The notes: a model not told the origin generated them from the sequence alone. DNA of 64,000 nucleotides from Bradyrhizobium sp. AZCC 2262 (GCF_036924535.1 NZ_JAZHRT010000001.1:1302001-1366000), one strand, 5' to 3'; shown: positions 14,717-26,322, counted from the stretch's first letter. Made by a program: numbers and translations.

Positions 14717-17491
14717 TCAACTGGCAAGCGCCAGCCGGATCATCCTGGCGAGCTCGGATTTGCGATAGGGCTTTGCCAGCAGCAGCACGCCGGAATCCAG
14801 CCGGCCATGATGGACGATGGCGTTCTCGGTATAGCCTGATGTGAACAGGGTTTTGAGGCCCGGCCGCCGTTTCAGGGCTTCGTCGACGAGCTGGCGGCCG
14901 TTCATGATGCCGGGCATGATCACGTCGGTGAAAAGCAGGTCGATGCCGGGGACCTCGTCGATGAAGCGCAAGGCGTCGGAAGCATTAGCCGCCTCCAGCG
15001 TGGAGTAGCCCAGGCTCTGGATCTGGGTCATCACGTAACGCCGCACCAGCATATCGTCCTCGACGACGAGGACCATTTCGTTGCCGCCCTCGATGTTGGC
15101 CGAGACCTTTGCTTCCGCTGGCGTCTGCTGCAGTCCCGTGGCCCGCGGCAGGTAGATCTTGACGGAGGTGCCGTGGCCTTCCTCGCTGTAGATCTTGATA
15201 TGACCGCCCGACTGCTTGACGAAGCCGAACACCATGCTGAGGCCAAGGCCGGTGCCCCTGCCGACCTCCTTGGTGGTGAAAAAGGGTTCGAACACCCGCT
15301 CGAGCAGCGCGGGCGAGATTCCGGTGCCGGTGTCGCTGACCGCGATCATCACGTAATTGCCGGGCGCGACCTCGCTGTGCATGCCCGCGTAGTTTTCGTC
15401 GAGAAAGATGTTGCTGGTCTCGAGCGCGAGCTTGCCGCCATTGGGCATGGCATCGCGCGCATTGATTGCCAGATTGAGGACGGCCGTCATCAGCAGGTTC
15501 GGATCGGCCAGCGCGGTCCATGCATCTTCGGCCAATAGCGGCGTGATTTCGATGTGTTCGCCAAGCGTGGGGTGCAGCAGCTTCGCCGCCTCCAGCGCCA
15601 GCGCATTGACGTCGAGTTCAACGGGCTGCAGCGGCTGCTTGCGGGCAAAGGCGAGGAGATGCTTGGTCAGGTTGGCCCCGCGCTCGGCGGCTTCGTCGAT
15701 CAGCTTGGCGACGGCGGCGAGCTGCGGCTGATCGGCGACCGCTTCTTCCAGGATGCCGATCGTGCCGGTGATCACGGTCAGGATGTTGTTGAAGTCGTGC
15801 GCGACGCCGCCCGTGAGCTGGCCGACCGCATCCATCTTCTGCGCATGGCGCAACTGGGCTTCGGCAGCCTGCTTTTCGGTCAGGTCCCGGCCGATGAAGA
15901 AGTGACGGTGCACCGGCTCCGACCACGTCCCGGTCCAGTTCAGCGCGACCGCCTTGCCCTCCTTGTTGACATAGCGCGTCTCGAAATTGCGCTTGCTTTG
16001 TCCCCGTCGCGCCGCCCGCATCTCCCTGCGGGTGTGTTCGAGATCTTCGGGATGGATGAATTCCACCGCGCTATGCCCGATCATGTCGGAGGGCTGATAG
16101 CCGAGGATCGCGGTGACGCTCGGGCTCACCTGGATGAAATTCCCCGCGGTGTCGGTCACCAGGATGAGGTCGTTCGAGGTATCGAATATGCGCCGCCGTT
16201 CCTCGATTTCCTGGCTGAGCGCATGCTGCGTCCGCTTGCTTTCGGTGACGTCGCGCGCGGCTTTGGAGATGCCGACGATCTTGCCGGAGGCGAGGCGGAT
16301 CGGGGAGATGCTCAGCGAAACGTCGACGGCGCTGCCATCCTTGCGCAAGCGTGACGTCTCGTAAAGTTCAATCGGTTCGTCCCGGCTGATCCGTTCGACG
16401 ATATTGCGTATCTCGTCGCGCCGGTCGGGCGGGACGATGATGTTGATGTTCTTGCCGATCGCCTCCGCCGCCGTGAAGCCGAACAGGCGTTCGGCGGCTC
16501 CGTTCCAGCCGGTAATGGTGCCGTCCAGCAGTTTGGTGATGATGGCGTCGTTGGACGATTCCACGACCGCGCTGAAAAGGCTCTCGCGTTCGGTGCGAAG
16601 GTCTCTTTCCGAGGCGGCTTGCAGGCGCACCGATCTGAGCAGGCGGGCCAGCTTGGCCTGCAGACCGACATTGTCGACGAGCAGGATGGCGAGCACGAAG
16701 CTCGCGGCACAAAGGCCATAGATGCGGCCGAGATAGAAGCCGACGTCGAAGCGCGCGACGTTCAGGATCGCCGACAGGGCGATGTCGAACAACCATGCGC
16801 TCATCACGACCATCAGCCAGACGTCGAGGACGAAGTGCGGCCTGCGAAGCCACAGCACCGCCAATGCAGCCAGGCTGAGGCACCATACGGTCGAGACCAC
16901 GCCCAGCATGATGGGCGTGTAATGACCGTCGCTCAGAAGGATCGGCAGCCGGTCGTGCTGGGCGGTGACGAGCCAGGTGAACGCAGCCATCGCGACACTG
17001 ACCGCAACGACGCTGGCAATGACTGCCGAGCCGGTCGAGCCCCCGATCTTCCGATCGTTATCGCTTGCTTTCAGCAGCGCATAGCCGAGTACCAGTAGCG
17101 GAAATCCGCCATGCCAGACCATGTAGAGCCAGACGGTGGTCTGCGTTCCCGCGCCGAACAGCCCGCCGGGCGCGAACAGGCCGGGAAAGGTGAGGGCGTG
17201 GACGATGGCCGCCATGGCCGTGAACAAATATCCGCTGGCGAGCAGCAAAAGCGCCCGCGAGCGGAAAATCGCGAATTGCGAAAACAACAGGACGGCGGTG
17301 ATCAGGTCGTTGATCGCCAGGGCGGATTGATAGCTCGCAACGAAGGCCGGGACCGGGGCAAGCGGCACGCCGGCAAACGGCACGGCGCAAGCGAACAGCA
17401 CCGCCGAAACGCCGACCACGGCGAGCGCGGAAATGCGATCGCCGCGGGTCGCCGGCATGGTGGAAAGAAAGATGTTGCGCTCGTCACCCAT
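14717..17491 (-). CDS. MASE4-PAS-PAS hybrid sensor histidine kinase
   Basis: 924 residues from ATG 17491, which has CCGGAG seven bases upstream; an in-frame TTG 15 bases further up lacks a ribosome site. Residues about 20-290 hold eight or so hydrophobic helices of the MASE4 membrane sensor type. Two PAS domains follow (NDAIITKLLDGTITGWN; NDLILVTDTAGNFIQVSP). The phosphoacceptor is His565 in GGVAHDFNNIL. The ATPase domain shows NLAINARDAMP and GTGLGLSMVFG. A C-terminal receiver has VVEDDMLVRR and LLFTDVIMPG with the acceptor Asp. The gene diverges from the single-receiver gene at 17841, a plausible partner. Confidence 0.92.
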   Translation of the reverse strand: MGDERNIFLSTMPATRGDRISALAVVGVSAVLFACAVPFAGVPLAPVPAFVASYQSALAINDLITAVLLFSQFAIFRSRALLLLASGYLFTAMAAIVHALTFPGLFAPGGLFGAGTQTTVWLYMVWHGGFPLLVLGYALLKASDNDRKIGGSTGSAVIASVVAVSVAMAAFTWLVTAQHDRLPILLSDGHYTPIMLGVVSTVWCLSLAALAVLWLRRPHFVLDVWLMVVMSAWLFDIALSAILNVARFDVGFYLGRIYGLCAASFVLAILLVDNVGLQAKLARLLRSVRLQAASERDLRTERESLFSAVVESSNDAIITKLLDGTITGWNGAAERLFGFTAAEAIGKNINIIVPPDRRDEIRNIVERISRDEPIELYETSRLRKDGSAVDVSLSISPIRLASGKIVGISKAARDVTESKRTQHALSQEIEERRRIFDTSNDLILVTDTAGNFIQVSPSVTAILGYQPSDMIGHSAVEFIHPEDLEHTRREMRAARRGQSKRNFETRYVNKEGKAVALNWTGTWSEPVHRHFFIGRDLTEKQAAEAQLRHAQKMDAVGQLTGGVAHDFNNILTVITGTIGILEEAVADQPQLAAVAKLIDEAAERGANLTKHLLAFARKQPLQPVELDVNALALEAAKLLHPTLGEHIEITPLLAEDAWTALADPNLLMTAVLNLAINARDAMPNGGKLALETSNIFLDENYAGMHSEVAPGNYVMIAVSDTGTGISPALLERVFEPFFTTKEVGRGTGLGLSMVFGFVKQSGGHIKIYSEEGHGTSVKIYLPRATGLQQTPAEAKVSANIEGGNEMVLVVEDDMLVRRYVMTQIQSLGYSTLEAANASDALRFIDEVPGIDLLFTDVIMPGIMNGRQLVDEALKRRPGLKTLFTSGYTENAIVHHGRLDSGVLLLAKPYRKSELARMIRLALAS

Positions 17492-17840
17492 GGTCGTCTC
17501 CGGCAAATTGGCAACGAACGCGCCATGGCAATAGCTTCAAATTGGCAATAGCCCCAAGCCTGAAGCGCTCGAAAGTAATGCATTCGGCGCGGCTGGACAT
17601 CCAGCCGAAAGTCGGACGCCACCGGGATTGACGCCACTGGAATCGCTGCAACCAAGGCTACGCCAGTGTCGCCTCGGCGGGAATCAACTCAAGGTTACAA
17701 ATTAGCTGACGATGCCTGGAGGGGAACTCGATACGCGGGTAACCGCCTCTTTACCGACCAGCTGAATAAAAGCTGATGGAACCGCTCGAACCCGCGAATT
17801 TTCATCGTAGGCTGCTGGACGACCGATCCGGGAGGCTTCG
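17492..17840. other. Divergent intergenic region between kinase and response regulator
   Basis: 349 bases between two divergent signalling genes. It must hold both promoters, but I see no convincing consensus box, operator palindrome, small ORF or RNA gene in it. The only clear signal is the ribosome site GGGAGG just before 17841. Confidence 0.5.
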
Positions 17841-18239
17841 ATGCCCCGCGTGCTTCTTGTTGACGATCAGGCCAACGTCCGTACGATGATTTCCATCGTG
17901 CTGCGCATCCATCATTTCGAAATCGTCGAAGCAGACAGCGCCGCGTCCGCATTGAAGGTGTTCGAGCAAGCAAGCTTCGATCTTGCGATCGTCGATATCT
18001 TTCTGCAGGGCACCAACGGCTCCGACCTGATTGCAGCGCTGCGCGCCCGCGTACCGGGCCTGCCCGTCGTTGCGATCTCAGGCATGACCGCAATGGACTT
18101 TCTGCCCGAAACGCCTGAGCTCTCCGACGTCGTCTGTCTGCAGAAGCCGTTTCGTCCGCCGGATTTGATGCGTGCGATCGAAGCGGCACAGGGATCGCAC
18201 CGACAATCGGCCGATGCCGTCGCAGCGGCGGCGCGATAG
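17841..18239 (+). CDS. Single-domain response regulator
   Basis: 132 residues, essentially one receiver domain with no output domain. VLLVDDQ supplies the acidic pocket (D8, D9), D52 in LAIVDIFLQG is the phosphoacceptor, AISGM carries the conserved Ser, and QKPFRPPDL the conserved Lys-Pro. Such stand-alone receivers shuttle phosphate or bind a kinase directly. It lies between two kinases, diverging from the MASE4 kinase and converging on the HWE kinase (21-base gap), and could serve either. Confidence 0.92.
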   Translation: MPRVLLVDDQANVRTMISIVLRIHHFEIVEADSAASALKVFEQASFDLAIVDIFLQGTNGSDLIAALRARVPGLPVVAISGMTAMDFLPETPELSDVVCLQKPFRPPDLMRAIEAAQGSHRQSADAVAAAAR

Positions 18240-18259
18240 CTCGTCCTTCAAGCGCTGGC

Positions 18260-19756
18260 TTACCGCTCGGCGCGTCGCAAGCCATTGCCGTCGGCGGCAG
18301 CCTCGAGCAGCGAAACCGGACCGGCGGCAAACTGCCGGTGCGGCAGGGGGACTGACAGGCAGCAAACGAGGCCCTCCGGGCGCCAGTCGAATTCGGCCTG
18401 GCCACCGAGTTGCGACTCGATGCTGGCGATTACGCTGCGCGTTCCGAACCCCCGCGACACCGGCTTCTCGACCCGCGGCCCGCCGGTCTCCACCCATATG
18501 ATCTTGAGAAGGCCTGCCTGGTCTTCCCAGCCCACCGACAGCCGGCCCGACAGCGTCGACAGGGCGCCGTACTTCGCCGAATTGGTGACGAGTTCGTGCA
18601 GCGCCAGCGCGACGGTCTGAGCCGTCGCCGGCTCGAGCTGGACCTCCGGACCGGACAAGTCGATCTGCTCGCCGGTGGAATAGGGCGCCAGCTCCTCGTC
18701 GATCAGCTTTCTTATTTCGGCGCCCTGCCAGTTCGACAGCGAAAGCACGGTGTGCACCCGCGCAAGTGCGTTGATCCGTCCTTCGACCGAACGGATGTAG
18801 GTCTTCACGTTCTCGCCGCGCGTCAGCCGGACGATGGATTGCGCCAGCGCCAGCGCGTTCTTGGCGCGGTGGTCGACCTCCCGCGCCAGGAGGTTCTGCC
18901 GCTCCTCGGCCTGCTTGCGCTCGGTGATATCGACGGTGACGCCGCTGACGCGGATGACGCGGCCGCCCTTGTCGGTGCTCGCCGCCGCCGTGCCTGCGCA
19001 CCAGCGCACTTCGCCGTCCGGTCGCCTGATGCGGAATTCCGCTTCGTATGATTTCGCACCCCTGGCGAAGCCGGCCCACGCCTCATGCAACATCTGAACA
19101 TCGTCGGGATGAAACAGCGCCTGGATATTGGCCGGAGTCAGTTCGAACTTGCCGGGATCGATGCCGAGGATCTGATACTGGCCTTCGTCCCACATCCAGT
19201 CGCCGTTGACCCAGTCCCAGTCCCAGGAGCCCATCTTGCCGGCGGCGATCGCGAGGCTGCGGCGCTGTTCGCTTTCCAGCAGCCTGGTGTGTGATTCCTC
19301 CAGTTCGGCGGTGCGGGCGCGAACGCGATCTTCGAGCTCGACGTTGAGGCGTTCGAGCTGGCGCGTCTTGCGATAGAGTTCCGCAAACACCTTGATCTTG
19401 GCGCGCAGCACCTCCGGCACGACGGGCACCGGAACATAGTCGACCGCACCCATCTCATAGCCGCGCAGCCGGTCGATGTCGCTGACCTGTATGGCGGAGA
19501 TGAATATCATCGCCGTCTTCTGGAAGCGGGGATGTTCGCGGATCATCGCGGCCAGCTCGAACCCGTCCAGTTCCGGCATGCAGACGTCGACCAGGATGAC
19601 GGCGACGTCGTTCTTCAGCAGGAACTCGAGCGCTTCGCGCCCGGACGAAGCCTTGACCAGGTTCTCGCCAAGTTCCTTCAGGATGACTTCATAGGCGAGC
19701 AGCTTTGCCGGCTGATCGTCCACCAGAAGAATGTTTACCTTATCTTGGTCCATCAT
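18260..19756 (-). CDS. REC-PAS-HWE family histidine kinase
   Basis: 498 residues from ATG 19756 (the next codon is also ATG). An N-terminal receiver (INILLVDDQPAK; VILVDVCMPELDGFEL with the acceptor Asp), a short coiled coil, a PAS domain (KMGSWDWDWVNGDWMWD), then an HWE-type kinase core: REVDHRAKNALALAQSIVRL holds the phospho-His, and VALALHELVTNSAKYGAL the HWE ATPase motif. The HWE class is common in rhizobia and often feeds the general stress response. The start lies 13 bases after the stop of the giant HAMP kinase gene, so they form one operon. The receiver may accept phosphate from that kinase. Confidence 0.92.
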   Translation of the reverse strand: MMDQDKVNILLVDDQPAKLLAYEVILKELGENLVKASSGREALEFLLKNDVAVILVDVCMPELDGFELAAMIREHPRFQKTAMIFISAIQVSDIDRLRGYEMGAVDYVPVPVVPEVLRAKIKVFAELYRKTRQLERLNVELEDRVRARTAELEESHTRLLESEQRRSLAIAAGKMGSWDWDWVNGDWMWDEGQYQILGIDPGKFELTPANIQALFHPDDVQMLHEAWAGFARGAKSYEAEFRIRRPDGEVRWCAGTAAASTDKGGRVIRVSGVTVDITERKQAEERQNLLAREVDHRAKNALALAQSIVRLTRGENVKTYIRSVEGRINALARVHTVLSLSNWQGAEIRKLIDEELAPYSTGEQIDLSGPEVQLEPATAQTVALALHELVTNSAKYGALSTLSGRLSVGWEDQAGLLKIIWVETGGPRVEKPVSRGFGTRSVIASIESQLGGQAEFDWRPEGLVCCLSVPLPHRQFAAGPVSLLEAAADGNGLRRAER

Positions 19757-19769
19757 CTGCTTACGCCGA

Positions 19770-22700
19770 TCAGCGGTGTAGCCACATTCGGATGGCGAGC
19801 AGCAACTGCTCGGTATTGACGGGTTTGGCGAGATAGTCCGAAGCGCCGGCTTCGAGACATTTCTCGCGGTCACCCTTCATCGCCTTGGCGGTCAGCGCAA
19901 TGATCGGAAGGCGTCCAAAGGACGGGTTTTGCCTGATAACGCCGATGGTCTGATATCCGTCCATCTGCGGCATCATGATATCCATCAGCACGATTGCGAT
20001 ATTCGGATTGGACTCGACCAGCGTAACGGCTTCATTGCCGGTCGTCGCGGTCAGCACCTTCATTCCGCGCCGTTCTAATACGCTCGACAGCGCAAAGATG
20101 TTCCGGGCGTCATCGTCCACCAGAAGTGCGGTTTTGCCAACGAGATCCTCATCGGAGCTATTGAGCTTTTCGAGCATTCTCTGCTTCTCGGCGGGCAATT
20201 CCGTGATCATACGGTGCAAAAACAGCGACGTTTCGTCGAGCAGGCGTTCCGGCGACTCGACGCCTTTCACCACGATGCTTCGCGCCATGGTGTGAAGTTC
20301 CGCATCTTCTTCGGCGGAAAGTTCCCGGCCCGTGAACACCACGACGGGCACGTTCGACAGCGTTTCGTCCTTGCGGAGCCGGTCAAGCACCTCGAATCCG
20401 CTCATATCCGGCAGCCGCAGATCCAGCACGACGCAGTCGCACGGCTGGTTCCGCATTGTCGACAGCGCACCGGCGCCGGTGTCGGCGGTGAGGATCTCGA
20501 TGTCGTCGTGACCGAGCAATTCGGTGATGCTCATCTGTTCGGCGGCGTCGTCTTCCACGATCAGAAGGCGCTTGCGGCGAGGTTTTGCGTATTCCTTGAT
20601 CTGCGACAGCGCCGCGCTGACGCCCTCGGTCGTCGTCGGCTTGTTGACGAAGGAGAACGCGCCGCGCGCAAGCGCATGCTGACGGTCTTCGTCGAGCGTG
20701 ATGATCTGCACCGGAATGTGCCGCGTCAGCGGATTGTGCTTGAGCTGGCTCAGCACGGTCCAGCCCAGCATGTCCGGCAGGAACACGTCGAGCGAAACCG
20801 CTGATGGCTGGAACTGCTTGGCGAGTTCGAGCGCCTCGGCGCCTCGGCTGGCGACCAGCACCTTGAAACCCTTGTCGTGCGCCAGATCGATCAGCACCCG
20901 CGCATAGTGCGGATCGTCCTCGACGATCAGCAGGATGGTGTCTCCCGGCTCGAGGTTGAGGCGGTCGTCCGGCAACTGCTCGATGACCCGCTCCTGCGTC
21001 GCTGCGACCTGCAGCGCCGGCGTCGACGCGAATGGCGACGAGGCAGGGATCCGTGGCGCAACGGTCGGACCGGAATATTTCAGCGGCAGATAAAGCACGA
21101 AGGTAGAGCCCTTGCCGGGCGCGCTGCGCAGGTGAATTTCGCCGCCCAGCAGGCCCGCGAGTTCGCGGCTGATGGCGAGGCCGAGGCCGGTGCCGCCGTA
21201 TTTGCGGCTGGTGCCGGCGTCCGCCTGCTGGAACGCCTCGAAGATCAGTTTCTGTTTCTCCGCCGGAATGCCGATGCCGGTATCGGTCACCTCGAAGGCG
21301 ACGACGGCGGGCGCTTGATCGAGGATCGGATGCTCGGCGCTCCAGCCGCCGACCGCGGCCGCCACGTTCAGCTTCACGCCGCCCTCCGCGGTGAACTTGA
21401 ATGCGTTCGAGAGCAGGTTCTTCAGAACCTGCTGCAGGCGCTTGGAGTCGGTCACCATGCTGCGGGCGAGGTTCTCGTCGACACTGATGCTGAACGAGAG
21501 ATGGCGATTATCGGCCTCGTGCCTGAACGGCCGCCCGACGGTCTCCAGGAGGCTCGATGTCAGGATCTCCTCGGCATCGACGGTCACCGTGCCGGACTCG
21601 ATCTTCGACAGGTCGAGAATGTCGCTGATCAGGTTGAGCAGGTCGGTGCCGGCGCCGTGGATGGTGCGGGCGAATTCGACCTGTTTTGCCGACAGATTGC
21701 CGTCCGGATTTTCGGTGAGCTGCTGGCCGAGGATCAGGATGCTGTTGAGCGGCGTGCGCAGCTCATGCGACATGTTGGCGAGGAATTCGGACTTGTACTT
21801 CGACGTCAGCGAAAGCTCGGTCGCCTTTTCTTCGAGCGCGCGGCGGGCCTGCTCGATTTCCTGGTTCTTTCTTTCCACCTCGACGTTGCGCTCGGCAAGC
21901 TGCTGGGCCTTCTGTTCGAGCTGGTCGTTGGTCTGCTGCAGTTCCTTTTGCTGCGTCTGCAATTCGCCGGCGAGCTGCTGGGACTGCTTCAGCAGGCCCT
22001 CGGTCTGCATCGTTGCCTCGATGGAGTTGAGCACGATGCCGATGCTGTCCGTGAGCTGTTCGAGGAAGGTCATTTGCGAGGTCGTGAACGAAGAGATCGA
22101 AGACAGCTCGATCACCGCCTTGACCTGGTTCTCGAACAGAACCGGGAGCACGACGAGATTTTTCGGAATGACCCGCAGCAGCGCCGAATTGATCGGAACG
22201 GCATCGCCGGGGATGTCCGACACCAGGCGCGGACGCTTGTCCATGGCGCATTGCCCGATCAGGCCCTCGCCGAATTGAACGGCATGCGGGTGCGGGTTGG
22301 CGCTGTCTCCGGCATAGGCGGAGAGCAGACGCAATTGCGGATTCTCGGCGCCCTCGGTCTGGTAGATCACGCCGACATGCGCGTTGACCAGCGGCGCCAG
22401 TTCGGTCAGCAGCAGCCGGCCGACCGTGGTGAGGTCGCGCTGGCCCTGCAGCATATTGGTGAACCTGGCGAGGTTGGTCTTCAGCCAGTCCTGCTCGGTG
22501 TTGACCTGCGTCGTCAGACGAAGGTTGCCGATCATCGTGTTGATGTTGTCCTTGAGTTCGGCCACCTCGCCGCGGGCGTCGACCTGGATCGAGCGGGTGA
22601 GGTCGCCCTTGGTCACGGCGGTCGCGACCTCGGCGATGGCGCGCACCTGCGAGGTCAGGTTGGCGGCGAGCAGGTTGACGTTGCCGGTGAGGTCTTTCCA

Positions 22701-25700
22701 GGTGCCGGCAGCGCCCGGCACGTTGGCCTGGCCGCCGAGCCGTCCCTCGACGCCGACTTCGCGCGCCACGCTGGTCACCTGGTCGGCAAAGGTCGCGAGC
22801 GTCTCGGTCATGTTGTTGATGGTGTCGGCAAGGGCTGCGACTTCGCCCTTCGATTTCACCGTCAGGTTCTGTTTCAAATCGCCGTCGGCGACCGCGGTCA
22901 CCACTTTCACAATGCCGCGCACCTGTTCGGTCAGGTTGGCGGCCATGAAGTTGACGGTGTCGGTGAGGTCCTTCCAGGTGCCGGCGACGCCCGGGACCTG
23001 CGCCTGGCCGCCGAGCTTGCCCTCGGTGCCGACTTCGCGCGCCACGCGCGTCACTTCGCCGGCAAAGGCGTTGAGCTGGTCGACCATCGTGTTGATGGTG
23101 TTCTTCAGTTCGAGGATTTCGCCCTTCACGTCGACCGTGATCTTGCGCGACAGGTCGCCGCGCGCCACAGCGGTGGTGACTTCGGCGATGTTGCGGACCT
23201 GCGTGGTGAGGTTGGCCGCGAGCAGGTTGACGTTGTCGGTCAGATCCTTCCACGTGCCGCCGACGCCGGGCACCACGGCCTGGCCGCCCAATCGACCCTC
23301 GGTGCCGACCTCGCGCGCCACGCGCGTCACTTCGGCGGCAAACGAGCGAAGCTGCTCGACCATCGTATTGAGGGTGTCCTTCAGCAGCAGGATCTCGCCG
23401 CGGACGTCGACCGTGATCTTCTTCGACAGGTCGCCGCCGGCAATCGCGGTCGCGACTTCGGCGATGTTGCGGACCTGCGCGGTCAGGTTCGAGGCCATGA
23501 AGTTGACGTTGTCGGTGAGATCCTTCCAGGTGCCGGCCACTTCAGGCACCTGGGCCTGGCCGCCGAGCTTGCCTTCGGTGCCGACCTCGCGCGCCACGCG
23601 GGTGACCTCGGAGGCGAAGGCGTTGAGCTGGTCCACCATCGTGTTGACGGTGTTCTTCAGCTCGAGAATCTCACCCTTGACGTCGACGGTGATCTTCTTA
23701 GACAGGTCGCCCTTCGCCACCGCCGTGGTCACCTCGGCGATGTTACGGACCTGGCCGGTCAGATTACCAGCCATCGAGTTGACGTTGTCGGTGAGGTCCT
23801 TCCAGGTGCCGGCGACGCCGGGCACGTTGGCCTGCCCACCCAATCGCCCTTCGGTGCCGACCTCGCGCGCCACGCGGGTCACTTCGCCGGCGAAGCGGTT
23901 GAGCTGGTCGACCATCGTGTTCAGCGTTTCCTTGAGCTGCAGGATCTCGCCGCGCACGTCGACCGTGATCTTGCGTGACAGGTCGCCGCCGGCGATCGCG
24001 GTCGCGACCTCGGCGATGTTGCGGACCTGCGCGGTCAGATTGCCGGCCATCGAGTTGACGCTGTCGGTCAGATCCTTCCAGGTGCCGGCGACGCCGGTCA
24101 CCTGGGCCTGGCCGCCGAGCTTGCCGTCGGTGCCGACCTCGCGCGCCACGCGCGTCACTTCCGATGCAAAGGCGTTGAGCTGGTCGACCATCGTGTTGAG
24201 CGTTTCCTTCAACTGAAGGATTTCGCCTGACACGTTCACCGTGATCTTCTTCGACAGGTCGCCCTTGGCCACGGCGGTCGCGACTTCGGCGATGTTGCGG
24301 ACCTGAGCGGTGAGGTTGCCGGCCATCGAATTGACGTTGTCGGTGAGGTCCTTCCAGGTGCCGGCGACGCCGCGCACGTTGGCCTGGCCGCCGAGCTTGC
24401 CTTCGGTGCCGACTTCGCGCGCCACGCGCGTCACTTCGCCGGCGAAGGCGTTGAGCTGGTCCACCATCGTGTTGATGGTGTCCTTCAGCTCGAGAATTTC
24501 GCCGCGCACGTCCACCGTGATCTTTTTCGACAGGTCGCCATTGGCGACCGCGGTCGTCACCTCGGCGATGTTGCGGACCTGCGCCGTCAAATTGCTCGCC
24601 ATCGAATTGACGCTCTCGGTGAGATCCTTCCAGGTGCCGGCGACGCCGAGCACGTTGGCCTGACCGCCGAGCCGTCCCTCGGTGCCGACTTCGCGCGCCA
24701 CGCGGGTGACTTCACCCGCGAAGGCGTTGAGCTGGTCGACCATCGTGTTGAGCGTTTCCTTCAACTGCAGGATTTCGCCCGACACGTTCACGGTGATCTT
24801 CTTGGAGAGGTCGCCGCCCGCGATTGCGGTCGCGACGTCGGCGATGTTGCGGACCTGCGCCGTCAGGTTGGAGGCCATGAAGTTGACGTTGTCGGTGAGG
24901 TCTTTCCAGGTGCCGGCGACGCCGGGGACCTGGGCCTGACCGCCGAGCTTGCCTTCGGTGCCGACTTCGCGGGCGACACGGGTCACTTCCGAGGCGAACG
25001 AGTTGAGCTGGTCGACCATCGTGTTGATGGTGTCCTTCAGCTCCAGGATTTCGCCGCGGACGTCGACCGTGATCTTGCGCGAGAGGTCGCCGCGGGCGAC
25101 CGCCGTGGTGACGTTGGCGATGTTGCGAACCTGCGCGGTGAGGTTGCCGCACATCGCGTTGACGGAGTCGGTCAGATCCTTCCAGGTGCCGGCGACGCCG
25201 GGGACGATGGCCTGGCCGCCGAGCTTGCCGTCGGTGCCGACCTCGCGCGCCACGCGGGTCACTTCGGAGGCAAACGATCGAAGCTGATCCACCATCGTGT
25301 TGATGGCTTCCTTGAGCTGCAGGATCTCGCCGCGGACGTCCACCGTGATCTTCTTCGACAAGTCGCCATTGGCCACCGCGATGGTGACCTCGGCGATGTT
25401 GCGGACCTGGCCGGTCAGGTTGTTGGCCATCGAGTTGACGCTCTCGGTGAGGTCCTTCCAGACGCCGGTCACTTCCGGCACCTGGGCCTGGCCGCCGAGC
25501 TTGCCCTCGGTGCCGACCTCGCGCGCCACGCGCGTCACTTCCGAGGTGAACACGGAAAGCTGCTTGATCATCGTGTTGACGATGTTGGCCGACTGTAAAA
25601 ATTCGCCGCCCAGGGGGCGGCCGTCGACATCGAGCTGCACGGTCTGCAGCAGATTGCCTTGGGCAACGGCGGCGACCGCGCGCGTGACTTCGCGGGTCGG

Positions 25701-26057
25701 CCATAGCAGGTCGTCGATCAGCGTGTTGACCGATCCCTCCATGTCCGCCCACGAGCCGCTCGACAGGTCGAACTTGACGCGCTGCCGGGTCTTGCCTTCG
25801 CGGCCGACGACCTGGCCGACATGCTCCAGTTGCTGCGCCATTCGCTGGTTGGCGGCGACAATTTCGTTAAAAGTGTCGGCGATCTTGCCCTCGATGCCGA
25901 TGTGGTCGCCGGTCATCCGGACCGAGAAATCACCCGCGCGCATCGCCTGCAAGGCATGCAGCAGATCCTGCATCGGATCGGACGTGCCGTTGGTGGCTGG
26001 TTGGGGTTTGGCGACCCGGCGAGCCGAGGGTGATGCTCCAGGGGAAAGATCACTCAT
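19770..26057 (-). CDS. Giant HAMP-array hybrid histidine kinase
   Basis: 2095 residues without a clear transmembrane segment, so probably cytoplasmic. Order: two divergent HAMP-like units (about 30-171), eleven tandem 92-residue units (172-1183) each with WKDLTxxVNxMAxNLTxQVR and GDLSxKITVxVxGEI, a GAF domain (about 1200-1345), a coiled coil rich in Gln/Glu (about 1355-1425), the HisKA box with His1431 in [10 protein letters not shown], an ATPase domain ([15 protein letters not shown]), and three receivers ([22 protein letters not shown], with SLDVFLP, VLDLRLP, LMDIMMP acceptor sites). The architecture resembles fungal group III osmosensing kinases, though here with more HAMP units. Co-transcribed with the REC-PAS-HWE kinase. 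Confidence 0.93.
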   Translation of the reverse strand: MSDLSPGASPSARRVAKPQPATNGTSDPMQDLLHALQAMRAGDFSVRMTGDHIGIEGKIADTFNEIVAANQRMAQQLEHVGQVVGREGKTRQRVKFDLSSGSWADMEGSVNTLIDDLLWPTREVTRAVAAVAQGNLLQTVQLDVDGRPLGGEFLQSANIVNTMIKQLSVFTSEVTRVAREVGTEGKLGGQAQVPEVTGVWKDLTESVNSMANNLTGQVRNIAEVTIAVANGDLSKKITVDVRGEILQLKEAINTMVDQLRSFASEVTRVAREVGTDGKLGGQAIVPGVAGTWKDLTDSVNAMCGNLTAQVRNIANVTTAVARGDLSRKITVDVRGEILELKDTINTMVDQLNSFASEVTRVAREVGTEGKLGGQAQVPGVAGTWKDLTDNVNFMASNLTAQVRNIADVATAIAGGDLSKKITVNVSGEILQLKETLNTMVDQLNAFAGEVTRVAREVGTEGRLGGQANVLGVAGTWKDLTESVNSMASNLTAQVRNIAEVTTAVANGDLSKKITVDVRGEILELKDTINTMVDQLNAFAGEVTRVAREVGTEGKLGGQANVRGVAGTWKDLTDNVNSMAGNLTAQVRNIAEVATAVAKGDLSKKITVNVSGEILQLKETLNTMVDQLNAFASEVTRVAREVGTDGKLGGQAQVTGVAGTWKDLTDSVNSMAGNLTAQVRNIAEVATAIAGGDLSRKITVDVRGEILQLKETLNTMVDQLNRFAGEVTRVAREVGTEGRLGGQANVPGVAGTWKDLTDNVNSMAGNLTGQVRNIAEVTTAVAKGDLSKKITVDVKGEILELKNTVNTMVDQLNAFASEVTRVAREVGTEGKLGGQAQVPEVAGTWKDLTDNVNFMASNLTAQVRNIAEVATAIAGGDLSKKITVDVRGEILLLKDTLNTMVEQLRSFAAEVTRVAREVGTEGRLGGQAVVPGVGGTWKDLTDNVNLLAANLTTQVRNIAEVTTAVARGDLSRKITVDVKGEILELKNTINTMVDQLNAFAGEVTRVAREVGTEGKLGGQAQVPGVAGTWKDLTDTVNFMAANLTEQVRGIVKVVTAVADGDLKQNLTVKSKGEVAALADTINNMTETLATFADQVTSVAREVGVEGRLGGQANVPGAAGTWKDLTGNVNLLAANLTSQVRAIAEVATAVTKGDLTRSIQVDARGEVAELKDNINTMIGNLRLTTQVNTEQDWLKTNLARFTNMLQGQRDLTTVGRLLLTELAPLVNAHVGVIYQTEGAENPQLRLLSAYAGDSANPHPHAVQFGEGLIGQCAMDKRPRLVSDIPGDAVPINSALLRVIPKNLVVLPVLFENQVKAVIELSSISSFTTSQMTFLEQLTDSIGIVLNSIEATMQTEGLLKQSQQLAGELQTQQKELQQTNDQLEQKAQQLAERNVEVERKNQEIEQARRALEEKATELSLTSKYKSEFLANMSHELRTPLNSILILGQQLTENPDGNLSAKQVEFARTIHGAGTDLLNLISDILDLSKIESGTVTVDAEEILTSSLLETVGRPFRHEADNRHLSFSISVDENLARSMVTDSKRLQQVLKNLLSNAFKFTAEGGVKLNVAAAVGGWSAEHPILDQAPAVVAFEVTDTGIGIPAEKQKLIFEAFQQADAGTSRKYGGTGLGLAISRELAGLLGGEIHLRSAPGKGSTFVLYLPLKYSGPTVAPRIPASSPFASTPALQVAATQERVIEQLPDDRLNLEPGDTILLIVEDDPHYARVLIDLAHDKGFKVLVASRGAEALELAKQFQPSAVSLDVFLPDMLGWTVLSQLKHNPLTRHIPVQIITLDEDRQHALARGAFSFVNKPTTTEGVSAALSQIKEYAKPRRKRLLIVEDDAAEQMSITELLGHDDIEILTADTGAGALSTMRNQPCDCVVLDLRLPDMSGFEVLDRLRKDETLSNVPVVVFTGRELSAEEDAELHTMARSIVVKGVESPERLLDETSLFLHRMITELPAEKQRMLEKLNSSDEDLVGKTALLVDDDARNIFALSSVLERRGMKVLTATTGNEAVTLVESNPNIAIVLMDIMMPQMDGYQTIGVIRQNPSFGRLPIIALTAKAMKGDREKCLEAGASDYLAKPVNTEQLLLAIRMWLHR
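22509..25544 (-). repeat. Eleven tandem 276-bp repeats encoding HAMP units
   Basis: The minus strand contains eleven back-to-back 276-bp units (92 codons each, no length variation) within the giant kinase gene. Central units are very similar at DNA level; the last two (toward 22509) are the most diverged. Unit count could change by recombination or slippage, and assemblies from short reads could miscount it. Confidence 0.9.
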
Positions 26058-26254
26058 GGTGTTTCCTCGGCCAGTTCGCTCGAATCTCGTGGCTGAGATG
26101 CGATTTCACAAATAGAACCGCTGCCCCACCGGCAGATCAAGTTGGAACAACGGTTAAGGTCGAGAAATCAATGACATGGAACTCAGCCCAATTGTTTAAT
26201 TCGGAGGGAACCCAATGGTTCCAACGGCCCAAAAATTATCTGGAACCCGAAATA

Positions 26255-26280
26255 AAACGCCCCGGCAAGCCGGGGCGTTT
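26255..26280 (-). terminator. Strong intrinsic terminator after livJ
   Basis: AAACGCCCCGGC (26255-26266) and GCCGGGGCGTTT (26269-26280) form a perfect 12-base-pair stem with a 2-base loop. Read on the minus strand it is followed by T-rich sequence. It lies 43 bases after the livJ stop, so it ends the liv transcript; by symmetry it may also work in the other direction. Confidence 0.85.
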
Positions 26281-26322
26281 GACATTGGATCGATGAAGCG
26301 GCGACCCCTTTCGATGAAGGGA

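Noticed and set aside
20877..24663. Very long open frames (over 1000 codons) on the plus strand opposite the HAMP-array kinase
   Set aside because: They follow from the GC-rich third-position bias and the repetitive coding strand; the predicted proteins are unnatural repeats without ribosome sites.
22509..25544. Regular repeats as a possible CRISPR or satellite array
   Set aside because: The period is 276 bp with no spacers and keeps one coding frame throughout; it encodes HAMP units.
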